DNA of 64,000 nt from Alistipes sp. UBA934 (GTDB taxonomy: Bacteria > Bacteroidota > Bacteroidia > Bacteroidales > Rikenellaceae), in assembly GCA_002293535.1 (NCBI GenBank), contig DBDK01000008.1, forward strand, positions 124,001 to 188,000, in the 5' to 3' direction. The notes under the pieces are model-generated. The model saw only the letters and a program-made list of their open reading frames with translations, searched no databases and was not told where the DNA came from. Positions within the stretch are counted from its first letter, which is position 1, and each line of letters opens with the position of its first letter. The position numbers were made by a program, and so were the translations under genes. Below, piece by piece: positions 15,962 through 24,453 of the stretch.

Positions 15962-16941
15962 TAGATATAGTAATACCCTGGGTGGATGGCAACGATCCGA
16001 CGTGGCAGGCGGCATTCAAGGCAGCACGTAGTCTCGACACCGAGGTTGTCGCAACAGGCGGCAGCGAGAACGACTCCGAGATCCGATATCGCGACTGGGG
16101 CACGCTGAAATATCTGTTACGTGGTATCGAGCGCTTTACCCCGTGGGTTCGGAAAGTCCATCTTGTGACTTGGGGGCATCTGCCGGAGGGCATAACACCG
16201 ACCCCGCGCCTCAACATTGTCCGTCACGAAGATTTTATACCGGCCGAGTATCTACCGACTTTTTCGTCACGCGCAATAGAGCTCAACGTTCATCGAATCA
16301 AAGATTTAGCCAACCGGTTCATACTTTTCAACGACGATATGTTCCTGTGCAGACCGCTGCCTGCCGAGAGATTTTTCCGTAACGGACTGCCTTGCGATAT
16401 GGCGCGACTATCACTCATCGCCTCGTCGAGCATCAGCCACACAGTGCTCAATATGACCGAAATCCTGGGCCGCCGTCACGACCGTCGAACCGCAATGAGA
16501 CACCACTGGTGGAAATGGTATTCATTACGTTACGGTGCTGCTAACTTACTGAAAACCTTAGACCTATCAGTTTGGCAGGGTTGGTCTGGATTGACCGACA
16601 CGCATATGCCGCAACCCTATCTGAAGGAGACTTTCGAGCGGATGTGGAGCGACGAACGCGATATTTTGGACACCACGTGCCGCCAGCAATTTCGTTCGCC
16701 TTTCGGCGTAAACCATTGGTTGATGCGCTATGAACAACTGGCCACAGGGCAATTTTCGCCGATTTCTATGCGCGATTCCCGACTCGATTATCTGGCCGAA
16801 GAGCGGATCGACGACATCGAAAAGTACATTCGCACTCAACGCTATGCTATGATTTGCCTGAACGATAACCCACAATTAAATGATTTTGATGGAGTTAGCT
16901 CACGCCTGCAAGAAGCGCTCGAAACCATTTTGCCGGAATGA
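15958..16941 (+). CDS. Stealth-family capsule polysaccharide phosphotransferase
   Basis: The 327-residue protein opens with IDIVIPWVDGNDPTW, the Stealth CR1 signature, and contains the CR2-like stretch RDWGTLKYLLRGIERFTPWVRKVHLVTWG plus FNDDMFLCRPLP with an acidic active-site motif. Stealth proteins transfer sugar 1-phosphates to build phosphodiester-linked capsule or cell-wall glycans. The gene overlaps its neighbours by 4 bp on both sides (LuxE-like before, GT2 after), so the three form one translationally coupled unit. The exact sugar transferred cannot be read from sequence. Confidence 0.85.
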   Translation: MIDIVIPWVDGNDPTWQAAFKAARSLDTEVVATGGSENDSEIRYRDWGTLKYLLRGIERFTPWVRKVHLVTWGHLPEGITPTPRLNIVRHEDFIPAEYLPTFSSRAIELNVHRIKDLANRFILFNDDMFLCRPLPAERFFRNGLPCDMARLSLIASSSISHTVLNMTEILGRRHDRRTAMRHHWWKWYSLRYGAANLLKTLDLSVWQGWSGLTDTHMPQPYLKETFERMWSDERDILDTTCRQQFRSPFGVNHWLMRYEQLATGQFSPISMRDSRLDYLAEERIDDIEKYIRTQRYAMICLNDNPQLNDFDGVSSRLQEALETILPE

Positions 16942-17915
16942 AATTCTCTGTGATCATACCTCTTTATAATAAGGAAGCCGAGATCGGCCGCACTCTACAT
17001 TCGGTATTGGCTCAGACCCACGTGCCGTACGAAATCGTGGTGGTGGACGACGGTTCGACCGATGGCAGCGCTGCTATAGTGGAATCGATCGTCACAGAGA
17101 GTGGCCCCTCAGATCCCACAATCAAACTTATACGTCAGAAAAATGCCGGCGAGACCGCTGCACGAAATACAGCAATGATCTCGGCTACAGGCGATTACTT
17201 TGCGCTCGTGGATGCCGATGACGAATGGCGACCTGACTTTTTGTCCGAGGTTGCCGCGCTCATCGAGGAATTTCCAGCCTGCGGGCTCTATTCAACTGGT
17301 TTCGATATTGTGAATAACGACGGAGCAGGCGGCACTCTCGCCGAACATCCTGCCCGCGGATTGCAAAAACGCGGTGTGGTCGAGAATTTTTTCAGGGAAT
17401 CGATGTCGGCCTATGTCAGTATTCCGTCGGCGAGCGTGATTCCGCGGACGGTTTTTGAGGTTGTGGGCGGTTTTCCGGAGGGGATGAGGCTCGGCGGCGA
17501 CCAGTATATGTGGACAAAAATTGCGCTCCGATGGCCCGTTTGTTATTCGCCTGCACGTCTGGTAAAGTATTATATGTCGGCATCTAACCGTTCGGCAGCC
17601 ATCTACAAGCCCGAAGTGACGGTTTATTCGTTCGAGGATTTTTACGACCCTACCGGGGTAGGAAAAAAAGATTCCACAAGCTTTTGGATCGACGAATATG
17701 TAGCTCGTGTTGCATTGGGTAAAGCTCTAACTATCAGCGCTAAAGGCGGTACTGCAGAAGCTCTGAGAACGGAGAAGTTTTTTGCCTACAACCGGCTTAG
17801 TCGGCGACTTTGGTGGCGGCTATGGGTTCTCAACCGTACGCCTGCCGCTTGGAGGCCAAGACTACACGCCCTCTATACCGACTTCGCCTGGCGCTTCGCC
17901 CGGAAAGGGCTATAG
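16938..17915 (+). CDS. Family 2 glycosyltransferase
   Basis: The 325-residue protein has a GT-A fold N-terminus: FSVIIPLYNKEAEIGRTLHSVLAQT, VVVDDGSTDGS for the nucleotide, and the DxD-type ALVDADDEW metal site near residue 95. The rest is a typical acceptor-binding region without membrane helices. It is third in the LuxE-like/Stealth/GT2 unit and probably adds a sugar to the same surface glycan. Its stop shares the hexamer CTATAG with the stop of the opposing gene, a 6-bp convergent overlap. Confidence 0.87.
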   Translation: MKFSVIIPLYNKEAEIGRTLHSVLAQTHVPYEIVVVDDGSTDGSAAIVESIVTESGPSDPTIKLIRQKNAGETAARNTAMISATGDYFALVDADDEWRPDFLSEVAALIEEFPACGLYSTGFDIVNNDGAGGTLAEHPARGLQKRGVVENFFRESMSAYVSIPSASVIPRTVFEVVGGFPEGMRLGGDQYMWTKIALRWPVCYSPARLVKYYMSASNRSAAIYKPEVTVYSFEDFYDPTGVGKKDSTSFWIDEYVARVALGKALTISAKGGTAEALRTEKFFAYNRLSRRLWWRLWVLNRTPAAWRPRLHALYTDFAWRFARKGL

Positions 17916-19040
17916 ATCAGTGTTCCACTCCCCACCATCAGTATAAAGTATCGGTCTGCGGCGTTCTAACGCTTTGAGAGTGAGATAACTTTCATAAAGG
18001 CATATGCCGTTCGAAGAGTCCTCTGCAAGCGAAAAAGCAACAACGGAAGGATCGCGTTTGGAAACGTGGTAAGCACCCAACGTGCGGTCGAGATAGGCTG
18101 CGAGCCACACCGGATCGTTCGATGGATTTCCTCCCACCTTGCGCGATGTGCCGCTCAGATGGGTGTCGATGTCAGCTTGAATGGTGACGCCATACGAAAG
18201 ATCGTTCCGAAAGCCGATCTCGAACGCCAAATCCTCTCTCACACGCCCTCCTTGACGAGTTTCCACCCGCAAAGTGTATGTCTTCGGGCTGTCGGGGCTC
18301 CACGGTTTGATGTTACGAATGTTGGCAAAAAAGCGCACCGTATCTTCCCGTCTCATATCGACTTTCGCCTCTTTGCGCTCCCAGGCCAGCACTTTTGCAT
18401 CGGAGTCAAGCAGCTCATACAGGACCGTATAAACCTGCTCGTTCAGTCTGTGGCTCTTCATAATCACGCCCAGTTCCAGCAGACCGGAGGTACCTTCCGT
18501 GCGGGTATCCACAACTATGTCACGAACCCTCAGCAATGGTTGCGAGAGAATGTAAACGTCACCGACAATTGCCGGCGAGGCGGCAGGGCGATCGTTTTCG
18601 AGCTTCTGCTGAGCGATGGGTTCCCTGTAAACCGTGATCGCAAGTTCATTGGCACCTTCGTGCGAAAATTCCGTCACATCGAATTCGGCGGGGAGACTGC
18701 CTGCCTGGCTATAACCGGCTAATTCGCCATTCACCGACACGTCGAACGAAGCTGAAACCTGCTCAAGATGAAGTATTTGGCGTCGATCGATCCACTCGAA
18801 CGGCACTCGAAAACTATTTTTATAAGTCACTGCTTCCGGCGTTTCGATACGCGTCCACTCCGTCAGAGGTTGGACATTGCTCGCAATCAGACTGGTGAAC
18901 GGGCCGCGTGGAAGCTCTTTGTTTATGCTCACCGTTTGCGGGTCGAGGTGGCGCGGAATTTCCGGAACGAACGTAACGCCTTGTGCCGCAGCGCTCGAAA
19001 GCGCCAGCAGGGTCGCCAAAAACAAGATGAATGTTTTCAT
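17910..19040 (-). CDS. Secreted GH2-like protein with a vestigial catalytic domain
   Basis: Starting at the ATG at 19040, the 376-residue protein has a signal peptide (ending SSAAAQ), a GH2 sugar-binding jelly-roll (FRVPFEWIDRRQILHLEQVSASFDVSVNGELAGYSQAG), a GH2 immunoglobulin-like domain (PWSPDSPKTYTLRVETR) and only a fragment of the TIM barrel. The segment RDPSVVAFSLAEDSSNG aligns with the LacZ-type RDKNHPSVIIWSLGNEAGNG, but the Asn-Glu acid/base pair reads Glu-Asp and most of the barrel and the nucleophile region are absent. It is probably a carbohydrate-binding pseudoenzyme or a decayed gene. A long in-frame extension upstream to 19418 lies opposite another gene and is not used. Confidence 0.72.
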   Translation of the reverse strand: MKTFILFLATLLALSSAAAQGVTFVPEIPRHLDPQTVSINKELPRGPFTSLIASNVQPLTEWTRIETPEAVTYKNSFRVPFEWIDRRQILHLEQVSASFDVSVNGELAGYSQAGSLPAEFDVTEFSHEGANELAITVYREPIAQQKLENDRPAASPAIVGDVYILSQPLLRVRDIVVDTRTEGTSGLLELGVIMKSHRLNEQVYTVLYELLDSDAKVLAWERKEAKVDMRREDTVRFFANIRNIKPWSPDSPKTYTLRVETRQGGRVREDLAFEIGFRNDLSYGVTIQADIDTHLSGTSRKVGGNPSNDPVWLAAYLDRTLGAYHVSKRDPSVVAFSLAEDSSNGICLYESYLTLKALERRRPILYTDGGEWNTDL

Positions 19041-19050
19041 AAAAATTGCG

Positions 19051-19058
19051 TAATTTTG
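19051..19058 (+). promoter_or_regulatory. -7 box for the PD-(D/E)XK protein gene
   Basis: TAATTTTG matches TAnnTTTG and lies 21 nt before the ATG at 19080. An overlapping minus-strand TATCTTTA (19069-19062) could serve the divergent GH2-like gene. Confidence 0.45.
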
Positions 19059-19079
19059 CGATAAAGATAGTAAATTTTT

Positions 19080-19514
19080 ATGACAACACGCGTTTGGGAC
19101 AGAGTTCGGGGTCGCTGGTTGGTGCTGACGCCCGAAGAGGGGGTACGGCGAGATATTTTGGCAATGCTCACCGGCCCGAAAACCGCGGGAGGCTTGGGTA
19201 TCGCTCCCACAAGCATCGCCCAAGAATACCCTATCGACCTCAACGGCACAACACAAAGAGCTGACATCGTGGTGTTTGACCACTCTGCCCAGCCCCTTAT
19301 GCTGGTCGAATGCAAGGCTCCCGAAGTTGCAATTTCCGATGCCGTTTTGGCGCAGGCATTTCGGTATAACACCGTTCTGGGCGCTCATTATGTTATGCTT
19401 ACCAATGGCCGCGACCACTATGTTTACCAGATCGGCGCCAATAACCAGTATACTCCTTTAAGCGAGTTTCCCGATCTTTTATCTCGCTGCCGGCGTTCCG
19501 GCCCACAACTTTGA
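19080..19514 (+). CDS. Small PD-(D/E)XK protein, type I restriction HsdR N-terminal-like domain
   Basis: The 144-residue protein carries the HSDR_N-type nuclease core: VRRDILAML, then ADIVVFD and LVECKAP, giving the D...ExK catalytic pattern (about residues 62-80), followed by QAFRYNTVLGAHYVMLTNG. Stand-alone copies of this domain are widespread in Bacteroidota without a restriction system nearby, and none is seen here. It could act in DNA repair or be a domesticated nuclease; the role is unknown. It overlaps the convergent nucleotidyltransferase gene by 36 bp, the longest tail-to-tail overlap in the window. Confidence 0.8.
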   Translation: MTTRVWDRVRGRWLVLTPEEGVRRDILAMLTGPKTAGGLGIAPTSIAQEYPIDLNGTTQRADIVVFDHSAQPLMLVECKAPEVAISDAVLAQAFRYNTVLGAHYVMLTNGRDHYVYQIGANNQYTPLSEFPDLLSRCRRSGPQL

Positions 19515-20411
19515 CGGATACTCTCCCGCAGCGATCAGCGCTTTGATCCGTTCGACGACCATCGGCCTGTCTTCTTTGTAAGTCACCCCGAACCACTTAG
19601 CCGCGGTGGGAAGAACCTTCATCTGCGCAAGGCGGTTTTGTATAAGGTAATCCACCATCAACGGGATGTAGAACTCGGCTTTGAGATTGCTCGCATTCTC
19701 TTCCAAAAACGCACGGAAATAACCTTCGGAGTGGACAAAATAGTCGGGCGTGAACCCGAACATATTCATCGACACAGGGGTAGTTTCTCCCAACGTATGT
19801 TGCGTACCATCGGGATCGACATAGACAATTTTCCCATCCTTACGACGCTCTATCTGATGGCGTTCGGTGATTGTTGCCAGATTGCCGTTGGCATCCTCGG
19901 CGCAAACCCCACGCGAAACGGTACCGTTATCGGACAGAGTATTGGATATTTGGAAGCCCACCATCGCATAGCGATTTTCGTGACCGGCCAAGGTTTGCAG
20001 ATACTTTCCCAAAACTGCGTATGACTCCTTTCCATAGAAGTCGTCGGCATTGATCACCGCAAACGGCTCGTGGACAACACTTTTTGCCATCATCACCGCG
20101 TGATTCGTACCCCAGGGCTTTTCGCGACCCTCAGGGACGGAAAAACCGTCGGGCAGATAGTCCAATTCCTGGAAAACAAACTCTACCTCGACCTGATTGC
20201 CGAAGCGCTCAGGTGTGAAAACCTCACGGAAATCCTTCTCGAACGAGTGACGAATAACGAAAACGACCTTGGTAAAGCCGGCTCTGATGGCGTCGAATAT
20301 GGAGTAATCGATGATGGCCTCGCCGTTCGGGCCCACGCCATCCATCTGTTTGAGAGAGCCGTAGCGCGACCCCATTCCGGCGGCCAGAACTACAAGTGTC
20401 ATACTGGGCAT
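19479..20411 (-). CDS. Nucleotidyltransferase family protein (sugar-phosphate NTP transferase)
   Basis: The 310-residue protein has the NTP transferase signature LVVLAAGMGSRYGSLKQ at its N-terminus, a uridylyl/thymidylyl-like body with PWGTNHAVMMAKSVV and the metal site VINADDFYGKESY, and a C-terminal segment KVLPTAAKWFGVTYKEDRP. It probably makes an NDP-sugar from a sugar 1-phosphate, but the nucleotide and sugar are not identifiable. The ATG at 20411 is used; a second at 20402 is also possible. A minus-strand TATATTTG box lies 33 nt upstream. Confidence 0.85.
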   Translation of the reverse strand: MPSMTLVVLAAGMGSRYGSLKQMDGVGPNGEAIIDYSIFDAIRAGFTKVVFVIRHSFEKDFREVFTPERFGNQVEVEFVFQELDYLPDGFSVPEGREKPWGTNHAVMMAKSVVHEPFAVINADDFYGKESYAVLGKYLQTLAGHENRYAMVGFQISNTLSDNGTVSRGVCAEDANGNLATITERHQIERRKDGKIVYVDPDGTQHTLGETTPVSMNMFGFTPDYFVHSEGYFRAFLEENASNLKAEFYIPLMVDYLIQNRLAQMKVLPTAAKWFGVTYKEDRPMVVERIKALIAAGEYPSKLWAGTPAAR

Positions 20412-20444
20412 AATAAAATCGAGATTAGTTGGTTTTAGTTCTTA

Positions 20445-20472
20445 CAAATATAATCATTTTTTCGTAACTTTG
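20445..20472. promoter_or_regulatory. Back-to-back divergent -7 boxes
   Basis: The minus-strand TATATTTG (20452-20445) points to the nucleotidyltransferase gene, and the plus-strand TAACTTTG (20465-20472) ends 4 nt before the M23-like ATG at 20477. The two boxes are only 12 bp apart, so polymerase binding should be mutually exclusive. Confidence 0.55.
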
Positions 20473-20476
20473 TTTG

Positions 20477-21313
20477 ATGGAAAAGATAAAAAACTGGTGG
20501 CGCGGCTTTGTGAAAAAACAACGGCTCGCGATGCTCGATTCAGACGACGACACAGAGCGTTGGCATATATACATTAGCGGAGGAAGAATTCTCATCGGGC
20601 TGATCTCGTTGATACTGGTTTTGGCTTTGGCGGTTGTTCTGCTTGTGGTTTACACCCCCGTGATGGATACTCTCGGAGGATATCCGGGCAACCGTTCGCG
20701 CGAAATACTGATTCAAAACGTTATGAAGCTCGACTCACTGGAGCGCCAAATGGCCAATCTCACTCTCTATAGCGACAACATAGCGCTCATTATGGAGGGC
20801 AAGACGCCCGTGATTCGCGACGTTTCCCGCATAGGAGACAGCGTTCAGATGCAGGACAAAACTCTTGTAGCTCCATCCCTTGCCGACTCGATGCTCAGAG
20901 CACGGATGGAGGCTGCTTCGGGTGATTATAGCCTTGCGGCGTCGGTGGCGTCTCCTCGCTCAGGAGCAATGGCAACCGATTTGATCGCACCTGCCAAAGG
21001 ATTGGTACAGACGCGCTTCAGCCCGGTGAACGGTCGATTCGGGGTAGAGATAGTCACCACGTCGAACCATCCGATTGTGGCAGTTCGTGACGGTAGCGTG
21101 ATCCTCAATGTTTGGTCGCCGGAACAGGGTTACGTGGTAGAGATCCAGCACTCGGACAATATGTTGTCGGTTTACAGGCAGCTTTCTTCAGTGGAGCGTG
21201 CCGTGGGCGCGCGGGTCAAGGCGGGCGAGATAATCGGGGTGGCATCTCCGCTGGGCTTCGAGTTATGGTACAATGGAACGCCGGTCGATCCGGAAAACTA
21301 TATAGTTTTTTAA
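20477..21313 (+). CDS. Membrane-anchored M23/LytM-fold protein lacking zinc ligands
   Basis: A 278-residue protein with a cytosolic basic N-terminus, one membrane helix (about 37-60) and a periplasmic part ending in a LytM fold (about 170-278). The fold is recognisable from LVQTRFSPVNGRFGVEI, HPIVAVRDGSVI, YVVEIQHSDNMLSVYRQLS, GARVKAGEIIG and GFELWYNGTPVDPENYI. The zinc motifs are gone: HxxxD appears as RFGVEI and HxH as LGFEL. Such degenerate LytM proteins (as in EnvC) regulate amidases rather than cut peptidoglycan. A TTG at 20474 could add one residue. It precedes dxr with no gap. Confidence 0.8.
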   Translation: MEKIKNWWRGFVKKQRLAMLDSDDDTERWHIYISGGRILIGLISLILVLALAVVLLVVYTPVMDTLGGYPGNRSREILIQNVMKLDSLERQMANLTLYSDNIALIMEGKTPVIRDVSRIGDSVQMQDKTLVAPSLADSMLRARMEAASGDYSLAASVASPRSGAMATDLIAPAKGLVQTRFSPVNGRFGVEIVTTSNHPIVAVRDGSVILNVWSPEQGYVVEIQHSDNMLSVYRQLSSVERAVGARVKAGEIIGVASPLGFELWYNGTPVDPENYIVF

Positions 21314-21316
21314 GTG

Positions 21317-22459
21317 ATGCGGCAGCGGGTTGCGGTTTTAGGTTCCACAGGGTCGATCGGTGAGCAAACGCTTGATATCCTGCGTGCGAACAGCGAATTG
21401 TTCGAGCCCGTAATACTGACCGCTAAGCAAAATTGGCAGCGTCTTGCGGCCCAGGCACGCGAACTGGAGCCCGACACGGTCGTGATAGCCGACAAGGAGT
21501 TTTGGCAGCCTCTGAAAGAAGCGCTCGCCGACCTGCCGATAAAGGTTTATGCAGGCGAAGATGCTGTAGCTCAGGTAGCCGAGGCAGGGAATGTAGATGT
21601 TGTGGTGAATGCATTGGTGGGCTGGGCCGGGCTGGTGCCGACCGTTAGGGCGGTTCAGGCTGGCAAAAAACTGGCATTGGCAAACAAGGAGAGTCTTGTT
21701 GTCGGGGGTGAGTTGGTGATGAGGTTGGCTCGCGAGAACAATGTGCCTATCCTGCCTATCGACTCGGAGCACTCGGCTGTGTTTCAGTGCCTTGTGGGAG
21801 AGCGTTCGGCGCCCCGACGCATAATTCTGACCGCTTCGGGTGGAGCGCTCAGAGATTTGCCGATCTCCGAGCTGTCTAAGGTAACTGCTGCTCAAGCGCT
21901 CAAGCACCCCAATTGGACGATGGGCCCAAAGATAACCATTGACTCGGCGACGCTGCTCAATAAGGGTTTCGAGGTGGTGGAGGCGCATTGGTTGTTCGGG
22001 CTGCCGACTGACAAGATAGACGTGCTGATCCACCCTCAGTCGATCATCCACTCTATGGTGGAGTTCGAAGACGGTGCCATCAAAGCCCAAATTGGTACGC
22101 CTGATATGCGAGTACCTATAGCTTATGCGCTGTCGTTCCCGGTGAGGTTGCCGGCCATCTGCCCCACTCTGTCGTTTGCAGACCACCCCACACTGACCTT
22201 TGCCGAGGTGAACCACGAACGTTATCCGGCATTGGGGCTCGCAAGAGAGTGCCTGGCCGCAGGGGGAACATCCCTGTGCACTATGAACGCGGCGGGAGAG
22301 GTGGCTGTCGAGGCCTTTTTGGCAGGTCGCATCGGGTATTTGGACATTGTCCGAACGATTCGCTCCACCCTCGATCGCGCCCAAAACATTGCCAACCCTA
22401 CACTTGAAGACTACATAAACTGTAACAACGAATCCAAACTAATAGCGAAAACATTATGA
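21317..22459 (+). CDS. dxr: 1-deoxy-D-xylulose 5-phosphate reductoisomerase
   Basis: It converts DXP to MEP in the non-mevalonate isoprenoid pathway. The 380-residue protein shows the NADPH motif VLGSTGSIGEQTLDIL, ALVGWAGLVPTV, ALANKESLVVGG, the metal/substrate site PIDSEHSAVFQ, TASGGALRD, MGPKITIDSATLLNKGFEVVEAHWLF and HPQSIIHSMVEF. A GTG at 21314, directly after the preceding TAA, could be used instead of the ATG at 21317. The last codons overlap the first GH18 gene by 4 bp. Confidence 0.97.
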   Translation: MRQRVAVLGSTGSIGEQTLDILRANSELFEPVILTAKQNWQRLAAQARELEPDTVVIADKEFWQPLKEALADLPIKVYAGEDAVAQVAEAGNVDVVVNALVGWAGLVPTVRAVQAGKKLALANKESLVVGGELVMRLARENNVPILPIDSEHSAVFQCLVGERSAPRRIILTASGGALRDLPISELSKVTAAQALKHPNWTMGPKITIDSATLLNKGFEVVEAHWLFGLPTDKIDVLIHPQSIIHSMVEFEDGAIKAQIGTPDMRVPIAYALSFPVRLPAICPTLSFADHPTLTFAEVNHERYPALGLARECLAAGGTSLCTMNAAGEVAVEAFLAGRIGYLDIVRTIRSTLDRAQNIANPTLEDYINCNNESKLIAKTL

Positions 22460-23418
22460 AACTACTATTCAGAACTTTAGCATTTACGGCCGTTTGCGTG
22501 ACGATTTTTTCCTGCAACCCTGCAAAAAGAATTGCACAATCGACACCTGAGCCCGAACCTGTCGTCAAGGAAAAGCGCGTCGTCGGCTACATCCCCTCGT
22601 GGTCTTACAATTGCCTGGAGACGCTCGACTGGGATGCTCTCACCCACGTGAACATTGCCTTCTGCAATCCCGACACTCTGGGCAATATGCAAAACCCCTT
22701 CACAAACGCCCTCGTGCTCGATCGCATCGTCGCACTGGCCCATAATAACGACGTTAAGGTAATCGCTTCATTGGGTGGTGGTGGCGGCGGTAAGAACTAT
22801 CCCGCCCTGATCCAAACTCCTCAGGGGCGCGAAGATTTCTGCAAAAAGATAGTTGCCTTCGCCCGCGAGTATGACCTCGACGGGGTCGATCTCGACCTCG
22901 AAGAGGGTCGCGGCCATATTTTGTGGCAAAACTACGAGGCTTGGGTCAAGGAGCTTCGCCGGCAGTGTAGCGAGGGCGACCTTTTACTCACCACGGCCGT
23001 TTCTACCTGGTTTTCGGACGACATTTCCGATGCTACTTTCGACTGCTTCGATTTCGTGAACATTATGGCGTACGACGGCCCGTTCGAGTCTCATTCTACA
23101 ATGGATCTCGCTGAAACTATGGCGCGTAGCTATGCCGCTCGCGGCATTGAACCGGCACGTATCGTTATCGGTGTTCCCTTCTACGGCTATCCTCACGACG
23201 GTACTTGGGGTGACTCCAAGAGTTATGCCGAACTTCTGGCCCTATACCCCGAAGCGTGGGCCGTTGATAAGGTAGATAAATTCGGCTACAACGGGATGGA
23301 GACTATGAAAGCCAAAACCGAATTGGGCAAGAGATACGGTGGGATTATGATCTGGCATCTCGACCACGATACACAAGACGAACACTCGCTTCTTAAAGTT
23401 ATTAAAGATAATCTGTAA
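22456..23418 (+). CDS. GH18-family lipoprotein (chitinase/endoglycosidase-like), copy 1
   Basis: A 320-residue lipoprotein with Cys20 as the lipidation site (TIFSC). The mature part is a GH18 barrel: VVGYIPSWSYN at strand 1, SLGGGGGGKNY, the catalytic DGVDLDLE (142-149, acid Glu149), MAYDGPFESHS and IVIGVPFYGYPHDG. Length and motifs resemble small GH18 chitinases and endo-beta-N-acetylglucosaminidases of gut Bacteroidota. It would act at the cell surface or in the periplasm on chitin- or N-glycan-like polymers. The next gene is a close paralogue 15 bp away. The substrate is not resolvable from sequence. Confidence 0.87.
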   Translation: MKLLFRTLAFTAVCVTIFSCNPAKRIAQSTPEPEPVVKEKRVVGYIPSWSYNCLETLDWDALTHVNIAFCNPDTLGNMQNPFTNALVLDRIVALAHNNDVKVIASLGGGGGGKNYPALIQTPQGREDFCKKIVAFAREYDLDGVDLDLEEGRGHILWQNYEAWVKELRRQCSEGDLLLTTAVSTWFSDDISDATFDCFDFVNIMAYDGPFESHSTMDLAETMARSYAARGIEPARIVIGVPFYGYPHDGTWGDSKSYAELLALYPEAWAVDKVDKFGYNGMETMKAKTELGKRYGGIMIWHLDHDTQDEHSLLKVIKDNL

Positions 23419-23433
23419 AATAGCAAGAACATT

Positions 23434-24453
23434 ATGAAAACACAACTCAAATCCCTATTCGCGATCGCGCTTGCAAGTGCGGTTCTATTCTCCTGCAGTC
23501 CGGACGATGACAAAAAAACCGACAAACCCGAACCTCCGAAACCTCCAAAAGAAGATCCGCTGCCCGAACTTCCCGGAGGCCCTTCGGGCGTGGCTATGCG
23601 TAAAGTCGGATATATTCCCGACTACTCTTACAACTGTATCAAGAACAACACCCTCGATTGGAGCGCTCTAACCCACCTCAATCTCGCCTTTGTCAATCCC
23701 GACTCCGAAGGTAATATGATCGACCACTTTCCGGCAGCGGATCTGAATATGATCGTCACCAAGGCACACGAGAAGCGCGTGAAAGTTCTCGCCGCTTTGG
23801 GTGGAGGCGGAGGCGGTAACGAATATGCCGGCCTGATAGATACCGAAGAGAAGATGAAGGCATTCTGCCAGAAGATTATGGATTATGTCACCGAGCATAA
23901 TCTCGACGGGATAGACCTCGATCTGGAACTCGGACAGGGCTCTCCCTTGTGGACTAACTATGGTGCCTTTGTCGCCGAGTTGCGCAGCCTGCTCTCTGCC
24001 AAAAATAAACTCCTCACGACGGCTGTATCCACCTGGTTCTCCAATGACATCTCGACCGAAACGCTTCAATCGTTCGACTTCGTCAATATTATGGCTTATG
24101 ACAATGAGGCCAACGGATTCGAGAACCATTCGAGCTATGAATTTGCAGAGACTATGGCCGCACATTATGCCGGTCGCGGTGTCGAGAAGGGGAAGATCGT
24201 CATCGGCATTCCCTTCTATGGCTATCCCAGAAACGGAGGCTGGGGCGATGCGAAGAGTTTTGCGGATATTCTCAAACAACACCCTAACGCCTGGCAGAGC
24301 GACTACGCGGGTACATTCAGCTACAATGGTCATAAGACTATCGCTCTGAAGTGTCGTTTGGCAACTGTATATGGCGGGGTTATGATCTGGCAACTGGATC
24401 ACGACGCGACCGGAACCAATTCACTGTTGGGCGTTATCAAGAAAAATCTGTAG
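23434..24453 (+). CDS. GH18-family lipoprotein, copy 2 (tandem paralogue)
   Basis: A 339-residue lipoprotein (Cys21) with a Pro/Glu/Asp-rich linker (about 24-50) typical of surface-exposed Bacteroidota lipoproteins, then the same GH18 fold as its neighbour: KVGYIPDYSYNC, ALGGGGGGNEY, DGIDLDLE (158-165, Glu165), MAYDNEANGFENHS, IVIGIPFYGYPRNG and MIWQLDHD. Both copies keep the catalytic Asp/Glu residues, so both are probably active, perhaps on different chain ends or linkages. It directly touches rseP with no spacer. The pair interrupts the dxr-rseP order. Confidence 0.87.
   Translation: MKTQLKSLFAIALASAVLFSCSPDDDKKTDKPEPPKPPKEDPLPELPGGPSGVAMRKVGYIPDYSYNCIKNNTLDWSALTHLNLAFVNPDSEGNMIDHFPAADLNMIVTKAHEKRVKVLAALGGGGGGNEYAGLIDTEEKMKAFCQKIMDYVTEHNLDGIDLDLELGQGSPLWTNYGAFVAELRSLLSAKNKLLTTAVSTWFSNDISTETLQSFDFVNIMAYDNEANGFENHSSYEFAETMAAHYAGRGVEKGKIVIGIPFYGYPRNGGWGDAKSFADILKQHPNAWQSDYAGTFSYNGHKTIALKCRLATVYGGVMIWQLDHDATGTNSLLGVIKKNL

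Noticed and set aside
19041..19418. N-terminal extension of the GH2-like frame
   Set aside because: It runs antisense to the PD-(D/E)XK gene, and a clean signal peptide starts at the ATG at 19040.
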